From contig NZ_SRYZ01000028.1 of NCBI RefSeq assembly GCF_004793475.1, positions 1 to 49,748 of the forward strand: a DNA stretch of 49,748 bases, read 5' to 3'. The notes under the pieces were generated by a model. The model worked only from the letters and a program-made list of their open reading frames with translations. It ran no database searches and was not told the origin of the DNA. This document shows, one piece after another, positions 7,995 to 18,445 of the stretch. Numbering within the stretch: position 1 is the first letter of the stretch; each line of letters starts with the position of its first letter. A program made the position numbers and the translations under genes. This stretch comes from Bacteroides muris (ex Afrizal et al. 2022). Its GTDB lineage: Bacteria; Bacteroidota; Bacteroidia; Bacteroidales; Bacteroidaceae.

Positions 7995-10093
7995 TTCTTT
8001 ATTCCATTTCTGATTAATAATGCGTCGATTGTAGGCTCTTGTCCACGGAAGCGTTTATAGAGAGCCATCGGATGCTCCGTTCCGCCTTTGGAAAGGATAT
8101 TCTCGCGGAAGGAGGCGGCGGTCTCCGGGTTGAAGATGCCCGTCTGCTTGAATAGCGAGAAAGCATCTGCATCCAGCACCTCTGCCCACTTGTAACTATA
8201 ATATCCGGCAGAATATCCTCCGGCAAAGATATGGGAGAATTGTGTGCTCATGCAGGCTTCTGCCACAGAAGGCAGAATCTGTGCTTTTTCCCAAGCCTTC
8301 TTTTCATAGGCTTTCACGTCACCTTCAAACGGGGTATTGCGTGTGTACCAGGCCATATCGAGCAAGCCGAAACTTACCTGGCGGAGGCAGGCGTACGCCG
8401 CATTGAAGTTGGATGAATCCACGATGCGCTGTACCAGTTCGTCCGGTATCAGTTCTCCGGTCTGATAATGGCGGGCAAACGTATGGAGGAATTCCTTTTC
8501 GATGGCGAAGTTCTCCATGAATTGGGAGGGGAGTTCTACAAAGTCCCAATATACGTTGGTTCCGCTCAGGCTTCCGTAGGTGGAATTGGCAAACATACCA
8601 TGCAGGCTGTGTCCAAATTCGTGCAGGAAGGTTTCTACTTCGTCGAAGGTCAGCAAAGCAGGCTTGCCCTGTGTCGGTTTGGTGAAGTTCATCACGATGG
8701 ATATGTGGGGACGGCTGTTCTCGCCGGTTTTTTCGTCAATCCACTGTTCCTTGTAGCTGGTCATCCAGGCTCCCGAGCGCTTGCCTGCCCGGGGGTGGAA
8801 GTCGGCATAGAACACGGCTAGGAATTTCCCGTCTTTGTCGAATACCTCGTAAGCATCCACATCCTTATGATAGACGGGAATATCCGGATTCTTCTTAAAG
8901 GTGATGCCGTACAGCTTGGTGGCAAGACCGAATACGCCTTTCTTCACATTGTTCAGCTCAAAGTAAGGGCGGAGCAGCTCATCGTCAATATTGAACTTCC
9001 GGTCTTTCAGTTTATGAGAATAGTACGCCCAGTCCCACGGCATCAGAGCGAAGTCTTCTCCTTCCGTCTGGCGTGCCAGGGCTTGCACCTCGGCATATTC
9101 TTGTTTGGCGGTAGGCGTGTAAGCCTCCAGCAGTTGGTCCAGCAGCTTATACACGGACTCACTGTTCTGTGCCATGCGCTCCTGTAGGTTGTATTCGGCA
9201 AAGTTGTCATACCCTAAGAGTTGGGCAATCTCCATACGGACATTGGCCAGTTTTTTTACGATTTCCAGGTTGTTGCTGGCATTGTTGTGCGTACATTTCG
9301 TATTATAGGCCATATACAGCTCATGACGCAGGTCACGGTTGTCCGCATACGTCAGGAAAGGGCCATAGCTGGGAGCCTGCAAGGTGAATACCCAGCCTTC
9401 GACGCCTTTTTCTCCGGCTGTCTCTGCAGCGGCTTCTATGGCGCTTTCCGGCAGGCCGGAAAGTTGGGTGGAGTCCGTAATCACCAGTTGGTAGTCGTTC
9501 GTCTCCTTCAGCGCATTCTCGCTGAATTGCAAGGTGAGCAGGCTGAGCTCCTGGCTCAAGGCGCGGTATTTGTCTTTTGCCTCGCCCTTGAGGTTGGCAC
9601 CGCTGCGCACAAACCCGTTGTAGATGTTCTCCAGCAGTTTCTTCTGTTCGGAGTTCAGCCCTTCCTTGTCTTGCTGTTCGTAGACGGTCTTGATACGGGC
9701 AAACAGCTTCTCGTCCAGGCTGATGTTGTTTTCGTGCTGGCTCATCAGCGGCATCATCTTGCGTGCAAGCTCCTGCAATTCGTCGTTGGTCTCCGCGCTA
9801 AGCAGGTTGCCGAACACGGTGCCGGCACGCTGGAGCATATCACCGGACTTCTCGTATGCCAATATGGTGTTGGCAAAGGTCGGAGCTTCGGGATTGCCGG
9901 TGATGGCATCGATTTCTGCCTGTTGCCTGCGGATGCCTTCGCGGATTGCCGGCTCAAAGTGGGTGATTTCTATCTTATCGAACGGAACGGCCCCGTGTAG
10001 TGTGGAGTACGTCTCGAAAAAAGGATTTTTCTGGTCGGTTGTACAACTTGTCATGATGCAGAACGAAATTAAAGTGAATATAAGTTTTTTCAT
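7991..10093 (-). CDS. M3-family metallopeptidase (oligopeptidase/dipeptidyl carboxypeptidase Dcp-like)
   Basis: 700 residues from the start MKKLIFTLISF at 10093; the open frame extends 43 codons further, but that part lacks a signal sequence and runs into the gapA terminator. A lipoprotein-type signal ends at Cys17 (CIMTSC), so the enzyme is probably exported. The zinc motif HEFGH is at 491-495, in the typical M3 context FLHEFGHSLHGMF. M3 enzymes cleave short peptides, often releasing dipeptides from the C-terminus. It probably heads the operon with the DUF4847, dCMP deaminase and S41 genes (4-nt overlap with the first). Confidence 0.93.
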   Translation of the reverse strand: MKKLIFTLISFCIMTSCTTDQKNPFFETYSTLHGAVPFDKIEITHFEPAIREGIRRQQAEIDAITGNPEAPTFANTILAYEKSGDMLQRAGTVFGNLLSAETNDELQELARKMMPLMSQHENNISLDEKLFARIKTVYEQQDKEGLNSEQKKLLENIYNGFVRSGANLKGEAKDKYRALSQELSLLTLQFSENALKETNDYQLVITDSTQLSGLPESAIEAAAETAGEKGVEGWVFTLQAPSYGPFLTYADNRDLRHELYMAYNTKCTHNNASNNLEIVKKLANVRMEIAQLLGYDNFAEYNLQERMAQNSESVYKLLDQLLEAYTPTAKQEYAEVQALARQTEGEDFALMPWDWAYYSHKLKDRKFNIDDELLRPYFELNNVKKGVFGLATKLYGITFKKNPDIPVYHKDVDAYEVFDKDGKFLAVFYADFHPRAGKRSGAWMTSYKEQWIDEKTGENSRPHISIVMNFTKPTQGKPALLTFDEVETFLHEFGHSLHGMFANSTYGSLSGTNVYWDFVELPSQFMENFAIEKEFLHTFARHYQTGELIPDELVQRIVDSSNFNAAYACLRQVSFGLLDMAWYTRNTPFEGDVKAYEKKAWEKAQILPSVAEACMSTQFSHIFAGGYSAGYYSYKWAEVLDADAFSLFKQTGIFNPETAASFRENILSKGGTEHPMALYKRFRGQEPTIDALLIRNGIKK

Positions 10094-10137
10094 GATTACT
10101 TTTATCAATAAAGCTCGAACTTCCTGCAAAGTTGCAA

Positions 10138-10174
10138 AAAAAACAGGCGACTTCATAGAAGCCGCCTGTTTTTT
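10138..10174 (-). terminator. gapA terminator
   Basis: Stem AAAACAGGCGACTTC / GAAGCCGCCTGTTTT with a 3-nt loop (one G-U type mismatch), ending in a T run on the minus strand. It lies about 20 nt after the gapA stop codon; A and T runs on both sides would let it work in either direction. Confidence 0.85.
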
Positions 10175-10193
10175 ATTATTTTCTAACTGTATA

Positions 10194-11785
<1,592 letters not shown>

Positions 11786-11843
11786 TTGTGGCTCTGTGCG
11801 CCTGCCTCTTGGACGGAGAGATGCGGAGTATAGGAGTGAATGA

Positions 11844-11908
11844 TGATTGAAAGCCTTTTAATATGTAATTGAAAGCCTTTTAATAAAGCATTGTAAGGCT
11901 TTCAATCA
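11844..11908. repeat. Direct repeat plus inverted copy downstream of mscL
   Basis: ATTGAAAGCCTTTTAATA occurs at 11846-11863 and again at 11868-11885, exactly 22 nt apart. AAGGCTTTCAATCA (11895-11908) is the perfect reverse complement of the start of the first copy. The inverted pair can form a 12-14 bp stem and may terminate mscL transcription. Confidence 0.75.
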
Positions 11909-11974
11909 ATCTTCTTCCTGCGGGATGGCCGGCCTGACTTCCGGCTTGTATGAATCTCAAATAACGAAAAAATT

Positions 11975-12370
11975 ATGTTCTTTAAGAAAAGCCGTGCCAA
12001 AATAGCGGGAAAATTCAAATGGTTTCCTCGTGCGTGTGTGTTGAAGCATCCTGTGAATACGCAAGAATTGGGCGAAGCCATCAGTCGCAAATGCACGGTA
12101 ACCCCGGCTGATGTGCATGCCGTTATCCGTGCCATGCCCGAAGTGATGGCGTTCTATCTCGAAAACGGGCGCAGTGTGCATCTGGACGGTCTGGGGTCGT
12201 TCTACTACAAACTGAGTTGTGCCGGAAAAGGGGTGGACAGCCCCGAAGAGGTAAGTGTAGAGCAGGTGCGGGCAGTGCGTGTGCAGTTCATTCCCGAGCG
12301 GAGCAAACAAGCGGACGGTTATCGCCGTGTGTTGGGTGAAGGCGTGGAATTGGTGGAGTTCGGGAAATAA
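11975..12370 (+). CDS. HU-like DNA-binding protein (Bacteroidetes HU-related family)
   Basis: 131 residues. The core resembles the HU/IHF fold ([20 protein letters not shown], then [19 protein letters not shown] and [15 protein letters not shown]), with a family-specific N-terminus (FKWFPRACV) and a C-terminal extension ([15 protein letters not shown]). These HU-related proteins are common in Bacteroidetes and probably bind DNA architecturally, but specific targets are unknown. It stands alone upstream of guaA, about 75 nt apart, with a separate guaA promoter between. Confidence 0.85.
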   Translation: MFFKKSRAKIAGKFKWFPRACVLKHPVNTQELGEAISRKCTVTPADVHAVIRAMPEVMAFYLENGRSVHLDGLGSFYYKLSCAGKGVDSPEEVSVEQVRAVRVQFIPERSKQADGYRRVLGEGVELVEFGK

Positions 12371-12406
12371 ATCGCAGATTTTACGAAATATTCCCTTACT
12401 TTTTTC

Positions 12407-12414
12407 TACTTTTG
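12407..12414 (+). promoter_or_regulatory. Putative -7 element of guaA
   Basis: TACTTTTG matches the -7 consensus 32 nt before the guaA start. The -33 region about 25 nt upstream is only T-rich (ATTTTAC), so the match is partial. Confidence 0.45.
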
Positions 12415-12446
12415 CAAATCATTTATTAAAGTCTATACGGATTTAT

Positions 12447-14000
12447 ATGCAAGAGAAGATTGTTATTCTTGATTTCGGTTCGCAAACCACGCAGCTCATC
12501 GGCCGTCGGTTGCGCGAATTGAATGTCTATTGCGAGATTGTGCCTTACAACAAGTTTCCATACGGAGATGAGAGTGTAAAAGGAGTTATCCTTTCGGGTA
12601 GCCCCTTTTCGGTTTATGATGAGAGTGCATTCAAGGTAGATTTGAGCGGGATTCGCGGGAAATACCCCATCCTGGGTATCTGCTACGGTGCACAGTTCAT
12701 CTCTTACAGCAACGGCGGACGGGTGGAACCAGCCGGTACCCGCGAGTATGGGCGTGCCCATCTCGGCTCGTTCGATTCGGAGAACGTCCTTTTTAAAGGG
12801 GTAAGGAAGAATACACAGGTGTGGATGAGCCACGGAGACACGATTACCGCCATTCCCGATAACTTTAAGCCTATAGCTTCTACGGATAAGGTGGCGATTG
12901 CCGCCTACCAGGCAGAAGGTGAAGACATGTGGGGAGTGCAGTTCCATCCGGAAGTATTCCATAGCGAGGATGGTACGCAGATGCTGCGTAACTTTGTGGT
13001 AGACGTTTGCGGTTGCAGCCAGAGCTGGAGCGCTGCATCGTTTGTAGATACCACTGTGGCCGAACTGAAGGAGCAGCTTGGCAACGACCGCGTTATCCTG
13101 GGACTGAGTGGCGGTGTTGATTCTTCGGTAGCCGCCGTGTTGCTGCATCGTGCCATCGGCAAGAACCTGACCTGCATCTTCGTAGACCACGGGCTGCTTC
13201 GTAAGAATGAGTTCAAGAATGTGATGAACGACTACGAGTGCTTAGGGTTGAACGTGATTGGCGTGGATGCCAGCGAGAAGTTCTTCAAGGATCTGGAGGG
13301 AGTGACCGAGCCTGAGCAGAAGCGTAAAATCATCGGCCGCGATTTTGTCGAAGTCTTCGATGCCGAAGCGCACAAGATAACCGATGCCCGCTGGTTGGCA
13401 CAAGGCACCATTTATCCCGACCGTATCGAGAGTCTGAACATTACGGGCAAGACCATCAAGAGCCATCACAACGTGGGCGGTCTGCCCGAGGAGATGAACC
13501 TCCGTCTGTGCGAGCCGTTGCAGTGGCTGTTCAAGGACGAAGTACGCCGCGTGGGACGCGAATTGGGAATGCCCGAACATCTGATTACCCGTCATCCTTT
13601 TCCTGGTCCGGGACTGGCTGTCCGTATCCTGGGGGATATAACACCGGAGAAGGTGCATACTTTGCAGGAAGCCGACGATATTTTCATCCAGGGCTTGCGC
13701 GACTGGAAAGTGGAGGATGCCGACGGCAACGAGACATCGCTCTACCATCAGGTGTGGCAGGCTGGTGTCATTCTTCTGCCCGTACAGAGTGTGGGCGTCA
13801 TGGGCGACGAACGTACCTACGAACGTGCAGTGGCCTTGCGTGCCGTCACTTCCACCGATGCCATGACAGCCGACTGGGCGCATTTGCCCTATGAATTCTT
13901 GGGCAAGGTGTCCAACGACATTATAAATAAGGTGAAAGGCGTGAACCGCGTCACATACGACATCTCTTCAAAACCACCCAGCACAATAGAGTGGGAGTGA
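12447..14000 (+). CDS. guaA: GMP synthase (glutamine-hydrolysing)
   Basis: Converts XMP to GMP with glutamine and ATP in purine synthesis. 517 residues from [13 protein letters not shown]; the open frame extends upstream without family similarity. The class I glutaminase domain has the nucleophile Cys79 in GICYGAQ and the His/Glu pair in QFHPEVFHS. The ATP-pyrophosphatase domain has the P-loop [15 protein letters not shown]. The dimerisation domain ends with the family's [19 protein letters not shown]. No riboswitch fold is apparent in the short leader. Confidence 0.97.
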   Translation: MQEKIVILDFGSQTTQLIGRRLRELNVYCEIVPYNKFPYGDESVKGVILSGSPFSVYDESAFKVDLSGIRGKYPILGICYGAQFISYSNGGRVEPAGTREYGRAHLGSFDSENVLFKGVRKNTQVWMSHGDTITAIPDNFKPIASTDKVAIAAYQAEGEDMWGVQFHPEVFHSEDGTQMLRNFVVDVCGCSQSWSAASFVDTTVAELKEQLGNDRVILGLSGGVDSSVAAVLLHRAIGKNLTCIFVDHGLLRKNEFKNVMNDYECLGLNVIGVDASEKFFKDLEGVTEPEQKRKIIGRDFVEVFDAEAHKITDARWLAQGTIYPDRIESLNITGKTIKSHHNVGGLPEEMNLRLCEPLQWLFKDEVRRVGRELGMPEHLITRHPFPGPGLAVRILGDITPEKVHTLQEADDIFIQGLRDWKVEDADGNETSLYHQVWQAGVILLPVQSVGVMGDERTYERAVALRAVTSTDAMTADWAHLPYEFLGKVSNDIINKVKGVNRVTYDISSKPPSTIEWE

Positions 14001-14025
14001 GATTGACCAATGATAGTGATGAGGG

Positions 14026-14113
14026 TGTGTCAAAACCTTCTCTTTAACAAAATCATCCTTGCTACAGATATCTGTGACAGGGGTGATTTTCATATTTTTG
14101 GTGTTTTGGCACA
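14026..14113. repeat. Nested palindromic element after guaA (MITE-like or terminator)
   Basis: Three nested inverted pairs: TGTGTCAAAAC with GTTTTGGCACA at the ends, AAAATCATCC with GGGTGATTTT inside, and the perfect 12-mer ACAGATATCTGT (14064-14075) in the centre. The outer GTGTGTCAAAAC resembles ends of small palindromic repeats common in Bacteroides genomes (recalled, not searched). No coding potential. Confidence 0.6.
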
Positions 14114-14140
14114 TTCCCGTTTTTTATAAATAGAATAATA

Positions 14141-14845
14141 ATGAATAGAACGATGAAACTTTTATGTATGATTGCTGTCTTTTTGTGCTTCCCCTGGGTA
14201 GCCTCTGACGCACAAAAGCAGGATTGGGGAAATTTGAAACGCTATGCAGAGGCAAACAAGGAATTGCTGCGAAAGGGAAAGCAAAAGAACCGGGTGGTTT
14301 TTATGGGAAACTCCATCACGGAAGGATGGGTGGCAAACGATGCCGCTTTCTTTGAGGACAACGGTTATGTGGGCCGTGGCATAAGCGGGCAGACCTCTTC
14401 TCATTTTCTGCTCCGTTTTCGCGAAGATGTCATCAAGCTTGCTCCGGCGCTGGTCGTGATAAACGCAGGTACCAATGACGTAGCGGAAAATGCAGGCGCT
14501 TATAATGAAGAATACACTTTTGGAAATATAGTGTCTATGGTAGAGTTGGCACGGACCAATAAGATAAAGGTGATTTTGACCTCTGTGCTGCCTGCTGCTG
14601 CCTTTGGCTGGAACCCTTCTGTCAAGGATGCTCCTCAAAAGATAATGCAGTTGAATGCCAGAATCCGGAAGTATGCCCGGGAAAACAAGATTCCTTATGT
14701 CGACTATTACAGTGAGATGGTAGAAGTGGAAGGCGGTAATAACGCCTTGAACCCCTCGTATACCAAAGACGGGGTACACCCCACTTTGGAAGGATATAAA
14801 GTGATGGAAACCTTGATAAAGAAAGCGATAGACAAGGTGCTGTAG
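14141..14845 (+). CDS. SGNH/GDSL-type secreted hydrolase
   Basis: 234 residues with a signal peptide (MNRTMKLLCMIAVFLCFPWV then ASDA, cleavage near 24). The SGNH blocks are complete: GNSITEGW (Ser58) as block I, GRGISGQTSSHF for the oxyanion Gly, INAGTNDVAE for the Asn, and TKDGVHPTLEGY for the Asp-His pair. This fits an exported esterase of the platelet-activating-factor acetylhydrolase-like group, which often deacetylate carbohydrates. The substrate is unknown. It is a single gene, convergent with the Crp-like regulator 19 nt away. Confidence 0.9.
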   Translation: MNRTMKLLCMIAVFLCFPWVASDAQKQDWGNLKRYAEANKELLRKGKQKNRVVFMGNSITEGWVANDAAFFEDNGYVGRGISGQTSSHFLLRFREDVIKLAPALVVINAGTNDVAENAGAYNEEYTFGNIVSMVELARTNKIKVILTSVLPAAAFGWNPSVKDAPQKIMQLNARIRKYARENKIPYVDYYSEMVEVEGGNNALNPSYTKDGVHPTLEGYKVMETLIKKAIDKVL

Positions 14846-14864
14846 TAAACCCCGGCTCAGGTGG

Positions 14865-15527
14865 CTATAAGAGCTTTTCCGCGTCGGGAATCATTATCTC
14901 GCCTCTGCGCAGTTCGAGCAGGCCTTTCTCCTGCATGCTGTTCAACGCTCTCGATACTCCCATGCGGGTATCATTGACTACCTGGGCCAATTCTTCCATT
15001 TTAATTTTCAGTATTTTCCTGCCCGACGGACGTTCGGTATGTGTCAGGATAAAGTTGCCGATACGTTTTTCAAGGTTGTCGGCGGTTTTCGCCCAAAGAC
15101 GGTTGTTCAGGCTTTGGGCGCGGTTGCTGATGATATTCATGTAATTCAGGCGGAATATGTCGTATCTGAACAATTCGCTCATGGCGAAAGCCTTGCTGAT
15201 GCTTACGGTGTGGGTTTCTGTCTGAGCTGTGTGGGTTGAAACGTAGGAGGTGTTCATTCCGAACAAAGATTGCGGCTCTATGACGTAGGGTGCCTGATAA
15301 TATTCCGTGAAACTGTATGATGCATCCGCAGATGATGTGTATGAGGAAACTTCACCCTTCAATACAAATATCAGTTGACTGCATGTGTCGCCTGCTTTCA
15401 CAATGACTTCGCCTGCCTTGTGCTTCGTAAAGTCCAGTTTTACTTTTCCCAGGATATTGGTAAAGTCTTCTTGTGCGAGTCCTTGAAAGAGTGGCAGTTG
15501 CAATAATGTATCAAACATTGTATTCAT
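14865..15527 (-). CDS. Crp/Fnr-family transcriptional regulator
   Basis: 220 residues. The N-terminal cyclic-nucleotide-binding-like barrel (about 10-115: [36 protein letters not shown]) lacks a clear cAMP phosphate-binding cassette. It is followed by the dimer helix and a C-terminal HTH (about 160-215: [20 protein letters not shown] then [19 protein letters not shown]). No Fnr-type cysteine cluster is visible. The signal sensed is unknown. Confidence 0.9.
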   Translation of the reverse strand: MNTMFDTLLQLPLFQGLAQEDFTNILGKVKLDFTKHKAGEVIVKAGDTCSQLIFVLKGEVSSYTSSADASYSFTEYYQAPYVIEPQSLFGMNTSYVSTHTAQTETHTVSISKAFAMSELFRYDIFRLNYMNIISNRAQSLNNRLWAKTADNLEKRIGNFILTHTERPSGRKILKIKMEELAQVVNDTRMGVSRALNSMQEKGLLELRRGEIMIPDAEKLL

Positions 15528-15627
15528 AATGCTTTTTCTTCTTGTTTTGAAACAAAAATAGACATTATCAAGGTGTACTGTAAACTCTTTACCCCTCTTT
15601 TTGTTTTTTTATTGTTTCTTAAACGTG

Positions 15628-16320
15628 CTATTCAATCCTTGTAGACGAATCCTCGTTCTTTTTCTCTTCCTTCCTATCGTCCTCATCCTCATTGTCTTCC
15701 TTATCTTCCTCATCGTCTTCCTCGTCTTCCTCTCCGGCAAACGGGTCAGGCCGTTGGGGACCGTATCCCATAAAGCCTATGGCACACAACGTGCCTGCTA
15801 TGGCTCCACTGAGGTGCCCTTCCCAGGAAGTGGTCGTCTTGGCAAACTGAGGGAACATGTTCCATACCAGGCCGCCATATAGAAACGTTACCAGCAATGA
15901 AATGGCGGTGAGCGGTACGTGCCTGCGCAGTATGCCGCTGAAGAACAGAAAGAATGCCAGTCCGTATATGATGCCGCTGGCTCCGATATGCCATCCCGGT
16001 TTCCCTATAAGAAAGGTAAGCGTACCGCATCCTATCCAAATGGCAAAAAAGATGTAGGGGGCTATGTGGCGGTAGAAATAGAACAGGCACCACATCAGGA
16101 AAAAAAGTGGAATCGTATTGGCGAACAGATGCTTGAAACTGCTGTGTACCAGTGGGTGTGCGAAAATTCCGAACATGCCCCGCTGTTCCATCGGATATAC
16201 TCCCAGTTGCGTGAAGTTCCAATCCATGCCTATCTCCAAAAACTTCAAAATGTATAAAATGAATAGCAGGAATAGAGGTATAACCGCTGCCAATGCCATT
16301 TTCTGTATGTCATGCTTCAT
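15628..16320 (-). CDS. Rhomboid-family intramembrane serine protease
   Basis: 230 residues with about six hydrophobic segments between 8 and 185. The HxxxN pair in KHLFANTIP (64-68), the catalytic Ser115 in IGASGIIYG, and the catalytic His169 in EGHLSGAIAG complete the Ser-His dyad, so it should be active in cleaving substrates within the inner membrane. The last ~35 residues are an almost purely acidic/lysine tail (GEEDEEDDEEDKEDNEDEDD), unusual for the core family and likely cytosolic. It is divergent from the glycogen operon. Confidence 0.92.
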   Translation of the reverse strand: MKHDIQKMALAAVIPLFLLFILYILKFLEIGMDWNFTQLGVYPMEQRGMFGIFAHPLVHSSFKHLFANTIPLFFLMWCLFYFYRHIAPYIFFAIWIGCGTLTFLIGKPGWHIGASGIIYGLAFFLFFSGILRRHVPLTAISLLVTFLYGGLVWNMFPQFAKTTTSWEGHLSGAIAGTLCAIGFMGYGPQRPDPFAGEEDEEDDEEDKEDNEDEDDRKEEKKNEDSSTRIE

Positions 16321-16397
16321 ATTTCGTACGTTGATTGCTATTTTTGTACAATACTACGGAATATTTGACGAAAACCGAAAAAAAACTGACTTTTTAT

Positions 16398-16427
16398 TTT
16401 GGCTATAAGCTTTAATTCGTATTTTTG
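16398..16427 (+). promoter_or_regulatory. Promoter of the alpha-glucan operon
   Basis: TTTG (16398-16401), 18 nt, then TATTTTTG (16420-16427). The 5' leader contains a short hairpin CGCTACA/TGTAGCG (about 16433-16451) before the start codon at 16491. Confidence 0.6.
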
Positions 16428-16490
16428 GGCATCGCTACATGGCTTGTAGCGCATATACCGAAATAATTAACCTTTAAATAATGCACAACT

Positions 16491-18431
16491 ATGAGTTATT
16501 TACGATTTGACAAGACCCTGATGATTAATCTGCAAGAATCTTTGCCAAGGGAGATCTTGCGGACGAATAGATCAGGAGCCTATCATTGTACAACAATTGT
16601 AGATTGTAACACACGCAAATATCACGGTCTGTTGGTGATACCAGTCCCCAATCTCGATGATGAAAACCATGTGCTGCTGTCTTCTTTGGATGAAACTGTA
16701 ATTCAGCACGGTGCGGAGTTCAACTTGGGGTTACATAAGTATCAAGGAAATCACTTCAGTCCCAACGGACACAAGTACATCCGAGAGTTCGACTGTGAAA
16801 ACATCCCGACAACTACTTATCGTGTAGGAGGCGTCATCCTTCGTAAGGAAAAGATTTTCGTACATCATGAAAATCGGATTCTGATTCGTTATACCTTGGT
16901 CGATGCCCATTCGGCAACCACACTCAGATTCCGCCCTTTCCTGGCATTCCGCAGTGTGCGCGAGTACACGCACGAAAATGCGCAGGCAAGCCGCGACTAC
17001 CAGTTGGTGGAGAATGGCATTAAAACTTGCATGTATCCCGGTTATCCTGAGTTGTTCATGCAGCTCAACAAAAAGAATGAGTTCCACTTTCAGCCTGACT
17101 GGTATCGTGGTATCGAGTATTCTAAAGAACAGGAACGCGGATATGACTTCAACGAAGACCTTTATGTGCCGGGATATTTTGAAGTGGATATAAAGAAAGG
17201 TGAAAGCGTGGTCTTCTCCGCCGGTATCTCCGAGATTTCTCCCCGTAAGTTGAAGCAGACGTTTGAGTCTGAGGTGGCCGACCGCACTCCGCGTGACAGT
17301 TTCTACCACTGTCTGAAAAATTCGGCGCACCAGTTCCACAACAAGCAGGGAGAGGAGCATTATGTGCTTGCAGGCTATCCCTGGTTCAAGTGCCGCGCCC
17401 GTGACTTGTTCATCTCTTTGCCTGGTCTTACTTTGGCCTTAGGCGAGCAGGATGAATTTGAAGACGTGATGAAAACAGCGGAAAAGGCTATCCGCGAGTT
17501 TATCAATGGAGAACCTTCCTCCTACAAGATATACGAAATGGAGCATCCGGATGTGCTGTTGTGGGCTGTCTGGGCTTTGCAGCAGTATGCCAAGGAGACT
17601 TCGCGTGAAAATTGCCGGCAGATGTACGGTAATCTTCTCGAGGAGATTGTTGACTATATCCGTGAACGCAGGCACGACAATCTCTTCCTGCACGAAAACG
17701 GACTGTTGTATACCAATGGCACCGAAAAAGCGGTTACCTGGATGAATTCCACCGCCAATGGCCGTCCGGTTATTCCGCGTACGGGCTACATTGTGGAAGT
17801 GAATGCACTGTGGTATAATGCCTTGCGTTTTGTGGCCGATATGGTTCGGGAGGGAGGCAATGAAATTCTTGCCGATACTCTGGACGCTCAGGCGGAAATA
17901 ACCGGAAAGTCTTTCGTAAACGTTTTCCGCAATGAGTATGGTTATCTGTTCGACTATGTGGATGGTTATATGATGGATTGGAGCGTACGCCCCAACATGA
18001 TATTTACCGTTGCCTTTGACTATTCTCCTTTGGATAGGTCGCAGAAGAAGCAGGTGCTCGATATTGTGACGAAAGAACTGTTGACTCCGAAGGGCTTGCG
18101 TACTCTGAGCCCCAAGAGTGGCGGATACAATCCGAATTATGTAGGTCCCCAGATGCAAAGGGATTATGCCTATCATCAGGGTACGGCATGGCCGTGGCTG
18201 ATGGGTTTCTACATGGAAGCATATCTGCGCATCTATAAAGTGAGTGGCGTGTCGTTTGTAGAGAGATACCTTATCGGTATGGAAGATGAAATGACTTCCC
18301 ACTGTATTGGCGCATTGCCCGAACTCTTCGATGGTAATCCTCCGTTTGTAGGAAGAGGGGCAGTGTCATTTGCCATGAATACGGCAGAAATCCTGCGTAT
18401 CTTGAAGTTATTGTCTAAATATAATTTATAA
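16491..18431 (+). CDS. Glycogen debranching enzyme (amylo-alpha-1,6-glucosidase type)
   Basis: 646 residues. The N-terminal domain (about 15-240) starts with the family's TNRSGAYHCTTIVDCNTRKY HGLL pattern. The C-terminal (alpha/alpha)6-type catalytic domain (about 275-640) contains AGYPWFKCRARDLFISLPGL, TWMNSTANGRPVIPRTGYIV, and RDYAYHQGTAWPWLMGF. Such bacterial enzymes hydrolyse alpha-1,6 branches of glycogen. No signal peptide is present, so it acts in the cytosol on stored glucan. It is the first gene of a three-gene operon with the GT4 and GH57 genes (14 and 17 nt gaps). Confidence 0.93.
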   Translation: MSYLRFDKTLMINLQESLPREILRTNRSGAYHCTTIVDCNTRKYHGLLVIPVPNLDDENHVLLSSLDETVIQHGAEFNLGLHKYQGNHFSPNGHKYIREFDCENIPTTTYRVGGVILRKEKIFVHHENRILIRYTLVDAHSATTLRFRPFLAFRSVREYTHENAQASRDYQLVENGIKTCMYPGYPELFMQLNKKNEFHFQPDWYRGIEYSKEQERGYDFNEDLYVPGYFEVDIKKGESVVFSAGISEISPRKLKQTFESEVADRTPRDSFYHCLKNSAHQFHNKQGEEHYVLAGYPWFKCRARDLFISLPGLTLALGEQDEFEDVMKTAEKAIREFINGEPSSYKIYEMEHPDVLLWAVWALQQYAKETSRENCRQMYGNLLEEIVDYIRERRHDNLFLHENGLLYTNGTEKAVTWMNSTANGRPVIPRTGYIVEVNALWYNALRFVADMVREGGNEILADTLDAQAEITGKSFVNVFRNEYGYLFDYVDGYMMDWSVRPNMIFTVAFDYSPLDRSQKKQVLDIVTKELLTPKGLRTLSPKSGGYNPNYVGPQMQRDYAYHQGTAWPWLMGFYMEAYLRIYKVSGVSFVERYLIGMEDEMTSHCIGALPELFDGNPPFVGRGAVSFAMNTAEILRILKLLSKYNL

Positions 18432-18445
18432 AAGGAGGAACGAAG

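Noticed and set aside
12279..12446. N-terminal extension of guaA
   Set aside because: The open frame upstream overlaps the HU-like gene and has no GMP synthase similarity; the family start is at 12447.
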